DNA of 64,000 nt from assembly GCF_015594925.2 (NCBI RefSeq), contig NZ_CP087590.1:186001-250000 (forward strand), written 5' to 3'. Below, in pieces: positions 1 through 7,316 of the stretch. The translations under genes were made by a program, and so were the position numbers. The notes below the pieces were generated by a model that saw only the letters and a list, made by a program, of their open reading frames with translations, was not told where the DNA came from and ran no database searches. The number at the start of each line of letters is the position of its first letter. The first letter of the stretch is position 1. This DNA comes from Vibrio sp. VB16. Its GTDB lineage: Bacteria; Pseudomonadota; Gammaproteobacteria; Enterobacterales; Vibrionaceae.

Positions 1-951
1 TTGAAAGCGGATTTTAAGGGAGCAGGCAAGGCTGAAAAGCTTGTATTGGGGAGTGTTCAATTAGGTCTTAACTATGGTATCAATAATGATGCTGGCCAAC
101 CGAATATAGAACAGGCTCATGACATGTTGTCTAGCGCGATTAATTTAGGTGTTTCCTATATCGATACCGCTCGCGCTTACGGTGAAAGTGAAGCTGTAAT
201 CGGTAAGTGGTTAACACAAGGTTGGCAGGGTCGACAGACCGTCATCACGAAATTAGATCCGCTTGCATCGATAAATGAAAATACCAGTGAAGTACTAGCG
301 CAAAGCTTGGTCGAAAATTCTGTCTTACGTTCTTGTAAAAATCTAAAATTAGATAAGCTGGATGTATTGATGTTACACAGAACATCTCATATTACGGCAT
401 TTAATGGTGTGATTTTTGAAAAACTTAAAGCACTCAAATCTGAAGGTTATATTGAAAAATTAGGTGCGTCTGTACAATCGGCAAAGGAGTTGGAGCTCGC
501 GCTTTCTAACGCTGATATTTCAATCATCCAATTGCCATTTAACATACTCGACTATCGTTGGAATGACTTAATCCCTCTGATTCTTCAAGAGAAGAAAAAA
601 CGTGACCTTATTATTCATGTAAGAAGTGTTTTTCTACAAGGGCTGCTGTTAACGGATAAAAAAGAGCTTTGGGCAAAGGCATGTGATAATCAAACACAAA
701 TACCCGATTGGCTAAAAAGACACGTTGAAGAAACCAACTCTAACAATGTACATCAACTCTGTATTCGCTACGTTTTGTCTCAAACTTGGATTGATGGGTT
801 AGTGTTAGGGAGTGACAATGTTGAGCAAGTTATTGAGAATGCCAACATGATGGCGCTTCCGGCATTAAGTGTTACGCAACTTGCTTCTATCGATACCTCT
901 CGACCTGAAAGTATAAATGACAAGCTTCTGAACCCAGCGTTGTGGACATAA
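1..951 (+). CDS. aldo/keto reductase family protein in nonulosonic acid cluster (5' end may lie outside)
   Basis: NADPH-dependent aldo/keto reductase fold, read as 316 residues from a TTG at the first base of the window, so the true start may lie upstream. The AKR catalytic tetrad is visible: D55 in the YIDTARAYGESE stretch, Y60, K84 and H126 in LMLHR. The N-terminal LGSVQLGLNYGINN run is typical of AKRs found in surface-sugar clusters rather than of metabolic AKRs. The stop TAA shares one base with the ATG of the next gene, so the two are translationally coupled. The neighbours (SDR, PseG, PseI) suggest it reduces or remodels an intermediate or side-chain of a pseudaminic-type sugar. Family assignment is firm; the substrate is unknown. 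Confidence 0.85.
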   Translation: MKADFKGAGKAEKLVLGSVQLGLNYGINNDAGQPNIEQAHDMLSSAINLGVSYIDTARAYGESEAVIGKWLTQGWQGRQTVITKLDPLASINENTSEVLAQSLVENSVLRSCKNLKLDKLDVLMLHRTSHITAFNGVIFEKLKALKSEGYIEKLGASVQSAKELELALSNADISIIQLPFNILDYRWNDLIPLILQEKKKRDLIIHVRSVFLQGLLLTDKKELWAKACDNQTQIPDWLKRHVEETNSNNVHQLCIRYVLSQTWIDGLVLGSDNVEQVIENANMMALPALSVTQLASIDTSRPESINDKLLNPALWT

Positions 952-1739
952 TGAACGAGAATAATATGTTTGATTTAAAAGAAATAACCGTATTAGTCAC
1001 GGGGGCCACTGGATACCTTGGTAAAGAAATGTGTATCGGCTTAGCTTCATCAGGAGCGAATGTACTTGTGAACTCTAGGAACGAAGAGAATGCGAATAGA
1101 ACGATCTCGGAACTAGCCGAATTAGGATATAGAGCAGAAGCGGCGGTCTTTGATGTAACCGATACTAATTCTATCAATCAGTTTTTTGCTCAATATAAAG
1201 GCACTCTGGCCGTCATTATAAACAATGCGTATGCAGGCAAGGGGGGCACAATTGAATGCAGTGAAAGCAGCGATTTTACCAATGCTTATAAAATAACGGT
1301 AGAGTCAGCCAACAATCTATTTCAGGCGGCATTGCCACTGTTAAGAGCGTCTGTAAAACGTGTTGGATACGCATCTGTTGTTAATATTTCTTCAATGTAT
1401 GGCTGTGTTGCCCCAGATTTAGGTATTTACAATACCGCCGAAGGTACTAACCCACCGTTTTATGGTGCTGCGAAAGCCGCTTTGATTCAGTGGAGTAAAT
1501 ATGGTGCCTGTGAGTTTGGAAAGGAAAATATTCGCTTTAACAGTATATCACCTGGGCCTTTTCCAAATATAGCGAACAACGCTGAACCATTTTTGAATGT
1601 TCTGGCAAACAAAGTGCCTATGAAAAGAGTCGGGAGTCCAGAAGAGATCCAAGGGCCGGTTGTTTTCTTGGCAAGTAAGGCGAGCTCTTACGTTAACGGT
1701 TGCAACTTGGCTGTTGATGGTGGTTGGACTGCTTGGTAA
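951..1739 (+). CDS. short-chain dehydrogenase/reductase (SDR), PtmA-like
   Basis: Classical SDR of 262 residues. Counting from an upstream in-frame GTG at 942, the Rossmann motif TGATGYLG sits near residues 20-27, NNAYAG near 94-99, the catalytic Ser near 150 and YGAAK (Tyr/Lys) near 174-178, with the usual C-terminal VDGGW. I prefer the ATG at 951, which overlaps the stop of the aldo/keto reductase (TAATG); the GTG at 942 and an ATG at 966 are alternatives. PtmA-type SDRs accompany legionaminic and pseudaminic acid genes on flagellin and LPS islands. An oxidoreduction on the sugar or its N-acyl group is likely, but the exact reaction cannot be read from the sequence. The transcript then runs into a hairpin-rich gap. 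Confidence 0.85.
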   Translation: MNENNMFDLKEITVLVTGATGYLGKEMCIGLASSGANVLVNSRNEENANRTISELAELGYRAEAAVFDVTDTNSINQFFAQYKGTLAVIINNAYAGKGGTIECSESSDFTNAYKITVESANNLFQAALPLLRASVKRVGYASVVNISSMYGCVAPDLGIYNTAEGTNPPFYGAAKAALIQWSKYGACEFGKENIRFNSISPGPFPNIANNAEPFLNVLANKVPMKRVGSPEEIQGPVVFLASKASSYVNGCNLAVDGGWTAW

Positions 1740-1837
1740 TAATAAGCCTTTATTTATGCTAACCCTAAACCATCTTCCTAGAAGGTGATGATCTTTTTTT
1801 GGTTTATGCCGGAAGGACGTTAAGTACAAACCGATTA

Positions 1838-1952
1838 GCGTCATCCCCACGAAAGTGGGGATCTGATTCCAGCAAGATTCCCGTTTTCACGGGAATGACG
1901 AAGGGGTTAGTTACGGTTATTAAAACCTGTCACCCTCACGAAAGTGAGGGTC
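1838..1952. repeat. cluster of three REP-like palindromes
   Basis: Three short hairpins lie in series between the SDR gene and pseG: ATCCCCAC-GAAA-GTGGGGAT (about 1841-1862), ATTCCCGT-TTTC-ACGGGAAT (about 1877-1897) and ACCCTCAC-GAAA-GTGAGGGT (about 1931-1951). The same palindromes recur near 7.1, 46.3, 46.5, 48.2 and 59.66 kb, so they belong to a dispersed family. A weak imperfect hairpin followed by seven T lies just before them (1769-1800). Confidence 0.8.
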
Positions 1953-1957
1953 TAATC

Positions 1958-1982
1958 CCACCTTATCTGTAGGTGGTTTTTT
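1958..1982 (+). terminator. Rho-independent terminator-like hairpin before pseG
   Basis: CCACCT at 1958-1963 pairs with AGGTGG at 1971-1976 across a 7-nt loop, and six T follow at once. It lies only 26 bases before the likely pseG start, which leaves no room for a full promoter. Either there is strong readthrough or it attenuates the downstream genes. Confidence 0.65.
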
Positions 1983-2008
1983 ACTTCTTTTAATGGTTGA
2001 GGTTGAAT

Positions 2009-3139
2009 GTGTTATTTGGATGTAGAGTCGATGCCTCATTAAAAATGGGTACGGGGCACGTGTACCGTACGCTTACATTAGCGAACCAACTTAAAGAAGA
2101 AGGCCACGAAGTGGTCTTTTTCTGTAGAAAAATGCAAGGAAACTTGATTGAGATGCTTAAGACACAACATCAAGTTGTGCCTTTGTCGGTTAAAGAAGAT
2201 GTTAACTTATCGAATGAAAAGCATTGCCCGCATGCCGCTTGGCTAGAAGTGAGTTATAAAGAGGAAATTGATCAGATAACAGAGGCGATACAAGCCTACC
2301 TATCAACAAGTTTGTCCAGCAAATTTGATTGGATTATCGCCGATAATTACGCGATTGAACGTCAATGGCATTCAGCGGTAAGACCGTATACTCGGCATAT
2401 TATGCAGATCGATGATCTAGCTGATCGGATGCATGAATGCGATTTATTACTTGATCAGAATTTCTATATTAACGGTTCAAGTCGCTATAGCGGTCTAGTC
2501 CCTCAGGCATCAATGTTATTAACTGGACCATCTTTTGCTTTACTTCGCCCAGAATTCAAATCAGTAAGGGATGAACTTCAAGATTACTCGTCAAGATATG
2601 ACAGTAGAAATGTGGTTCTATTTTTTGGTGGTATTGATATTGGCAACGAGACAGAAAAAGCACTTTCCGGTTTATTAGATGTTCCAGATAATAATGATCA
2701 TTTTGATGTCATTGTTGGGATGAATAACCCGAATATTGAGTCGCTCAAAAAGTTGATAAAAAATAACAGCGACCGAGTGGATTTACATATCCAAGTTTCT
2801 AATATGATGGACTATTTTTCAAATTCGTATCTTTATGTGGGCGCGGTAGGCGCGACGACATGGGAGCGATGCGTATTGGCATTGCCCGGTATCGTTTGTT
2901 CTGTCGCAGATAATCAAACACAATTAGCAAAAGATTTGAATGAAGTAAATGGGCATAACTTTTTAGGGTTGAGCGAAACACTTTCTTCCAAGGACTATAA
3001 AAGGGCTTATGAGTCATTTAAATCGAATTATGTTGCTCTGTATACGCAATCTGAAATTTGTGCAGAAATGATTGATGGAATTGGCTGTCAAAAAGTGTGT
3101 AAAGAATTAATTGAGATGTCAGAAAATGAAAAACTATAG
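2009..3139 (+). CDS. pseG: PseG-like UDP-sugar hydrolase (pseudaminic acid pathway)
   Basis: Predicted UDP-2,4-diacetamido-2,4,6-trideoxy-beta-L-altropyranose hydrolase, the GT-B-like enzyme that removes UDP before the PseI condensation. I place the start at GTG 2009 because GAGG lies about 6 nt upstream and because the hallmark VDASLKMGTGHVYRTLTLA then puts its His at residue 17, the position of the catalytic His in characterised PseG. An in-frame TTG at 1997 would add four residues. The C-terminal half carries GAVGATTWERCVLALPG, the conserved PseG nucleotide-pocket region. Length (376 aa) is slightly above the usual 270-350. The 3' end overlaps the next gene by 14 nt, so the two are probably translated together. 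An unusual N-acyl intermediate as substrate would fit the neighbours. Confidence 0.88.
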   Translation: MLFGCRVDASLKMGTGHVYRTLTLANQLKEEGHEVVFFCRKMQGNLIEMLKTQHQVVPLSVKEDVNLSNEKHCPHAAWLEVSYKEEIDQITEAIQAYLSTSLSSKFDWIIADNYAIERQWHSAVRPYTRHIMQIDDLADRMHECDLLLDQNFYINGSSRYSGLVPQASMLLTGPSFALLRPEFKSVRDELQDYSSRYDSRNVVLFFGGIDIGNETEKALSGLLDVPDNNDHFDVIVGMNNPNIESLKKLIKNNSDRVDLHIQVSNMMDYFSNSYLYVGAVGATTWERCVLALPGIVCSVADNQTQLAKDLNEVNGHNFLGLSETLSSKDYKRAYESFKSNYVALYTQSEICAEMIDGIGCQKVCKELIEMSENEKL

Positions 3140-5318
3140 AATTCGCCCTGCTGTTGAAGCCGATAAATGGATGGTCTTAGAATGGCGCAATCATCATGAT
3201 GTAAGATCGGTGATGCTGACAAACCATCTTATTTCTAAAGATGAACATTCTGGATGGTGGGATAAAACCATGCAGATGGAAGAGCGGGAAATCCTGATCT
3301 TTGAGAGCAATGACAAGCCAGTAGGTGTGGTGACTATCTATGAGCGAGATATCAAGACCGCGACGGGATGGTGGGGTTTTTACTTAGACAATGCCAACCT
3401 TGACCAGGCAGAACGCACCTCGGTGTGGCTAGAGTTAGAGCAGGCCGTGATCGGTTATGCGGATAAAACACTCAAACTGCATGAATTGTATTGTGAGTCA
3501 TTGAAAGATAATCAGCTTGCTTGGACACTGCATAAAAAGTGTGGTTTTACAGAATGCCAAGCACCAGACTCAGCTACTGAGACAGGTAAAAAAGTGGTGT
3601 ATATGAAATATGAATACCCACACAATCGAATAGATTCAAGAGCGAGTCTTTATCTGTTTGCCTCTCATAATACGGATTTTTTAGCTGATAAACTTCGTAG
3701 AGAATGCGAAATCTACCCTCAATTCCCTTATCAGGTTAAGCAGAGCGAATTTGGTCGCTATATGCTGGATCTGCTTGACCCAAATAATCGAGAGTTAAAC
3801 GTAGACGATGCCGCGTATTTATTCATCGAGCGTATAGAAGACTTTTATCCGGATATATATACCGCGTCGACGTATGACTCATTGGTCAGCATAGAAGAAA
3901 GGCTATTGCAGTATATTGAGTTTATTGCGCAGTTGGCTTCCAGTAGGAAAAATCCGATCTATGTTGCCGATTTTGCTCTGCAGAAAGGCTACCCACACAC
4001 ATTGTCAGAAAGGCTATCGGGTTCTGAATTAGAGTGTTTGATTGCGAGCTGGAATCAACGTTTGTATCAACTGGTGGCTGATAACGGAATACATATTATT
4101 CCTTATAGCGATCAAATTAAGCGAAACGGCTCTGCCAATGCCTTTTCCAATAAATTCTGGTATGTGGCAAGAGCGCCTTTTAGTGCTCAATATTTGCAAG
4201 CGTATTCTAAGGCTATTATTGGCAGTGTGATGGCTTCAAATATACTAACAGCAAGGGCTTTAGTTCTCGACCTTGATAACACCCTTTGGGGTGGCATCAT
4301 CGGTGATGATGGAATAGAAGGCATCGCACTTGGTGGTGATTACCCTGGTAATATCTATCGGGATCTTCAATCATTATTCCTCTCCCTTAAAGAGAAAGGC
4401 ATTTTGCTTACGGTATGCAGTAAGAATACGGAAAGTGTGGCGTTAGAAGCGATTGAAAAGCATACCAATATGCGTTTGCGTAAAGATGACTTTGTGACCT
4501 GGAGAATTAACTGGGAAAGCAAAACTTCAAATATACAAGCATTAGCACAAGAGCTTAACATCGGTGAGTCGTCATTATGTTTTATCGATGATAATCCAGT
4601 AGAAAGGGCAGAAGTAAGACGCCACCTACCCAATGTTTTTGTCCCTGAGTTGCCAGAAGACCCAGCAGAATGGTTTGAGTTTATCTCGCAGTTACCGGAA
4701 TTATGGGTGGCAAGTGTGAATGATTCTGATAAGCGCCGAGCGGAATTATATAAAAAACGAGTCAATATTAAAAAAGCAGAATCGAGCTTTGGAGATAGAG
4801 AGAGCTTTTTGAAAAGTTTAGAGATGGAAGCTCGATTTGAATCTCTAAATGCCGACAATTTTGACCGCACGTATCAGCTGTTTAGCAAGACAAATCAGTT
4901 TAATACCACCACGACAAGGTACAGTAAAGAGCAGCTCAAAGCGTACTCTGATAGTGAGAACTCTTTGGTCATTCACATCAAGACCAAGGACAAATACTCG
5001 TCTGACTTTGAAGGCGTGGCTGCCTTAGTCGTTCTTAAAACAGAATCATCGTGGACGATTGATAATTTTGTTATGTCTTGCAGAGTAATGGGGCGAGATA
5101 TTGAAAAAGCGATACTATCGAAACTGCTTGAAAAGGCGATGCAATCTGGCGTTCAACAGGTAGAAGGTCGTTTTATTGCGAGTAAGAAAAACATGCCGGT
5201 AGAATCACTGTATTCGACGAATAGTTTTCAGAATGCGAATGAAAAGTGGCTGTTTAGTCTTACCCAAGACAATATTCAAAGCTATGATCAGATTATTAAG
5301 TCCGACTGGGTTAATTAA
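3126..5318 (+). CDS. fusion: PseH-like GNAT acyltransferase + FkbH-type HAD (glyceryl-loading) enzyme
   Basis: A 730-residue two-part protein. Residues 1 to about 160 are a GNAT domain of PseH type (IRPAVEADKWMVLEWRN, then NHLIS..EH..WW, ending in LHKKCGFTE). PseH normally N-acetylates C4 of the pseudaminic precursor. The remainder is an FkbH-like protein: a leading SGNH-like part (about 170-370), a HAD-IIIC phosphatase core with DLDNTLWGG at 382-390 (D382 nucleophile, D384) and SLCFIDDNP downstream, then a GNAT-like tail with SCRVMGRDIE. Known FkbH enzymes take 1,3-bisphosphoglycerate and load a glyceryl group onto an acyl carrier protein. The next gene supplies a carrier domain. My inference is that the protein loads an acyl group and hands it to the sugar amine. 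ATG 3126 overlaps pseG by 14 nt; an upstream TTG at 3111 is less likely. Confidence 0.85.
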   Translation: MKNYRIRPAVEADKWMVLEWRNHHDVRSVMLTNHLISKDEHSGWWDKTMQMEEREILIFESNDKPVGVVTIYERDIKTATGWWGFYLDNANLDQAERTSVWLELEQAVIGYADKTLKLHELYCESLKDNQLAWTLHKKCGFTECQAPDSATETGKKVVYMKYEYPHNRIDSRASLYLFASHNTDFLADKLRRECEIYPQFPYQVKQSEFGRYMLDLLDPNNRELNVDDAAYLFIERIEDFYPDIYTASTYDSLVSIEERLLQYIEFIAQLASSRKNPIYVADFALQKGYPHTLSERLSGSELECLIASWNQRLYQLVADNGIHIIPYSDQIKRNGSANAFSNKFWYVARAPFSAQYLQAYSKAIIGSVMASNILTARALVLDLDNTLWGGIIGDDGIEGIALGGDYPGNIYRDLQSLFLSLKEKGILLTVCSKNTESVALEAIEKHTNMRLRKDDFVTWRINWESKTSNIQALAQELNIGESSLCFIDDNPVERAEVRRHLPNVFVPELPEDPAEWFEFISQLPELWVASVNDSDKRRAELYKKRVNIKKAESSFGDRESFLKSLEMEARFESLNADNFDRTYQLFSKTNQFNTTTTRYSKEQLKAYSDSENSLVIHIKTKDKYSSDFEGVAALVVLKTESSWTIDNFVMSCRVMGRDIEKAILSKLLEKAMQSGVQQVEGRFIASKKNMPVESLYSTNSFQNANEKWLFSLTQDNIQSYDQIIKSDWVN

Positions 5319-5329
5319 GGAGCAATAAA

Positions 5330-6037
5330 GTGGATCCCCTGTTTTCAACTATTGGCGTGTTACATGTCGATCATTATGCAGTAACAACGTTAAATCTAGA
5401 AAAAACCTTGAGAGACTTCTTATCTATTCCAGGAAGTAAGCTTCTACGCGGGCCGGGAAAAAACCCAGCCCAAGGTGTATATTATGCTTTCGTTGAACTG
5501 AATGGGATGGGAACGGTTGAAATACTGTCTCCGTTGAATGATGAATCACCTATCTTAAGCCATATTAAACAAGGTAGCGGGGCGTATCATCTTTGTTATG
5601 CTGTGGCGGATATTGAAGTCGCGGTGGCCAAAGCTCAAGAAAGTAACGCTAAACTCGTTGTTGAACCCAGAGCAGATGGTGCCTTCGATGGCCGAAGAGT
5701 CGCTTTTTTAATCCATCCCGATCACGGCTTGTTTGAGGTGCTAGAAGCCTATCCACCGTCTTTTGAGCGATGGTCACCGGTGATAACACCCGTTGTTTCG
5801 AATGAAGCAGAGGCTTCAGGACAGGTGCTCACGGTTTATAATCAATTGATGGAAACGAACTATAGCGACATGGGCGAAGTATCAATGAAGGTATGCGCCG
5901 AGTGGGACTCATTCAAACATCTATTATTAATAATGGAGATTGAGAAACAGTTCGAGATAAGCATACCTGCGAGTCAGATGTCTGAGCTTGATGATTTAAC
6001 CAAGATAAATCGCTACATTGATAGTAAATTAAAATAG
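5330..6037 (+). CDS. fusion: VOC (glyoxalase/epimerase-like) domain + acyl carrier domain
   Basis: 235 residues starting at GTG 5330 behind AAGGAG (5317-5322, 7-nt spacer). Residues about 8-140 form a vicinal-oxygen-chelate domain resembling methylmalonyl-CoA epimerase, with plausible metal ligands H15 (VDHYAV), E64 (VEIL), H87 (YHLCYAV) and E136 (LFEVLE). Residues about 165-235 look like an acyl carrier domain: AEWDSFKHLLLI places a Ser at 194 in the D-S-hydrophobic context that accepts phosphopantetheine, followed by IEKQFEISI. I infer that the carrier is charged by the FkbH part of the preceding protein and that the VOC domain epimerises or otherwise modifies the bound acyl group. No function is established for this architecture to my knowledge. 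The spacing to both neighbours (11-12 nt) indicates one operon. Confidence 0.75.
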   Translation: MDPLFSTIGVLHVDHYAVTTLNLEKTLRDFLSIPGSKLLRGPGKNPAQGVYYAFVELNGMGTVEILSPLNDESPILSHIKQGSGAYHLCYAVADIEVAVAKAQESNAKLVVEPRADGAFDGRRVAFLIHPDHGLFEVLEAYPPSFERWSPVITPVVSNEAEASGQVLTVYNQLMETNYSDMGEVSMKVCAEWDSFKHLLLIMEIEKQFEISIPASQMSELDDLTKINRYIDSKLK

Positions 6038-6047
6038 AGAATAAAAT

Positions 6048-7085
6048 ATGCAAATCGCAGGCAGAAAGATTGGTGCAGGACATAAGCCATATATCATCGC
6101 AGAAATGTCGGGTAATCATAATGGTGATATTAAAAGGGCGATAGAGCTCATCAAAGCTGCAAAAGAAGCAGGCGCAGATGCGGTTAAACTGCAAACGTAT
6201 ACCGCAGACACGATCACCATCGACCACGACGGCGATGAATTTCTGATCAAAGGTGGTTTGTGGGATGGCTCTCGACTATATGACTTATATCAAGATGCCC
6301 ATACCCCTTGGGATTGGCATAAGGTATTGTTTGATGAAGCAAAAAAACTAGGTATTACAATATTTAGCTCTCCTTTTGATCATACGGCAGTCGATTTTTT
6401 AGAAGCACTTGATGCCCCTGCTTACAAAATTGCGTCATTTGAACTTATTGATTTACCGTTAATTCGAAAGGTCGCATCGACGGGCAAACCTATCATTATG
6501 TCGACAGGGAATGCGAACCTGGCGGAAATTGAAGAAGCCGTATTAGCCGCGAAAGGTGCTGGTGCAAAAGAGTTAGTATTACTGCATTGTACAAGTGGTT
6601 ATCCGACACCTGCCGATCAAGCGAACATCTCGACGATGTCTGTCATGAGAGGAGCGTTTAACTGCGAGGTTGGTTTATCCGACCATACCATGGGCATTGG
6701 TGTTTCTATTGCCGCCGTTGCACTTGGGGCGTGTGTCATTGAAAAGCACTTCACTCTTGCAAGAGCTGATGGTGGCCCTGACTCTGCATTCTCATTGGAA
6801 AAAGAAGAGTTAAAGTCTTTAGTCGATAACTGTGCGATGGCATTTGAGTCGTTAGGTCAGCCTAACTTTATTAGTACCGAAGCAGAATCTCAAACGAAAC
6901 CTCACCGCCGCTCATTGTACATAGTCAAAGACATAGCAAAAGGTGAAATATTTACTGACGAGCATGTCAGGTCGATTCGACCGGGCAATGGCATACTGCC
7001 TAAATACCTTGATAATGTTATTGGTAGTACAGCGACGGAAGATCTAACATTTGGTACGCCGTTAAAATTTGGGCATTTTAAGTAA
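6048..7085 (+). CDS. pseI: pseudaminic acid synthase (NeuB family)
   Basis: 345 residues. A TIM-barrel NeuB domain comes first: YIIAEMSGNHNGD near 15-27, VKLQTY near 46-51, and GLSDHT with IEKHFT further on. It ends in a SAF (antifreeze-like) domain, RRSLYIVKDIAKGE...IRPGNG. LYDLYQDAHTPWDWH and DGGPDSAFSLE are signatures that separate PseI from sialic (NeuB) and legionaminic (LegI) synthases. It condenses the 6-deoxy-AltdiNAc-type hexose with phosphoenolpyruvate in the cytoplasm. It is the last gene of the + strand operon; pseB, pseC and pseF homologues are not in the window and are expected upstream. A repeat-filled gap separates it from the convergent minus-strand operon. Confidence 0.93.
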   Translation: MQIAGRKIGAGHKPYIIAEMSGNHNGDIKRAIELIKAAKEAGADAVKLQTYTADTITIDHDGDEFLIKGGLWDGSRLYDLYQDAHTPWDWHKVLFDEAKKLGITIFSSPFDHTAVDFLEALDAPAYKIASFELIDLPLIRKVASTGKPIIMSTGNANLAEIEEAVLAAKGAGAKELVLLHCTSGYPTPADQANISTMSVMRGAFNCEVGLSDHTMGIGVSIAAVALGACVIEKHFTLARADGGPDSAFSLEKEELKSLVDNCAMAFESLGQPNFISTEAESQTKPHRRSLYIVKDIAKGEIFTDEHVRSIRPGNGILPKYLDNVIGSTATEDLTFGTPLKFGHFK

Positions 7086-7118
7086 GTACTCAATCCGATG
7101 TCATTCCCACGAAAGTGT

Positions 7119-7258
7119 AATGCTGTTCGGTTAGTGCTAAATACTTCGTCATTCCCGTGAAAACGGGAATCTTGGTGAGTTTAGATCCCCATTTTCATGG
7201 GGATGACGTCAGTTTTCGTCAGGATGACAGGTTTAAATAACCTTAACCGAACAGCATT
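7119..7258. repeat. MITE-like palindromic element, copy 1 (TIR AATGCTGTTCGGTTA)
   Basis: A 140-bp element bounded by the inverted repeats AATGCTGTTCGGTTA (7119-7133) and TAACCGAACAGCATT (7244-7258). Inside are the hairpins ATTCCCGTGAAAACGGGAAT and ATCCCCATTTTCATGGGGAT. The 10-mer CACGAAAGTG lies on both sides (7108-7117 and 7260-7269), consistent with insertion into the loop of a pre-existing palindrome. It sits between the convergent pseI and glycosyltransferase genes. Confidence 0.75.
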
Positions 7259-7316
7259 GCACGAAAGTGGAGGATCTGGTTTTACGAAGCGAATCAATTG
7301 AGATCTCGAGTGTTGA

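Noticed and set aside
1838..1952. CRISPR array suggested by regularly placed palindromes
   Set aside because: The units differ in sequence, spacing is irregular, spacers are absent and no cas gene is present.
4367..4870. 167-residue open frame on the minus strand inside the FkbH fusion gene
   Set aside because: Low-complexity Ser/Arg-rich sequence, no start signals, fully overlapped by a well-supported gene on the other strand.
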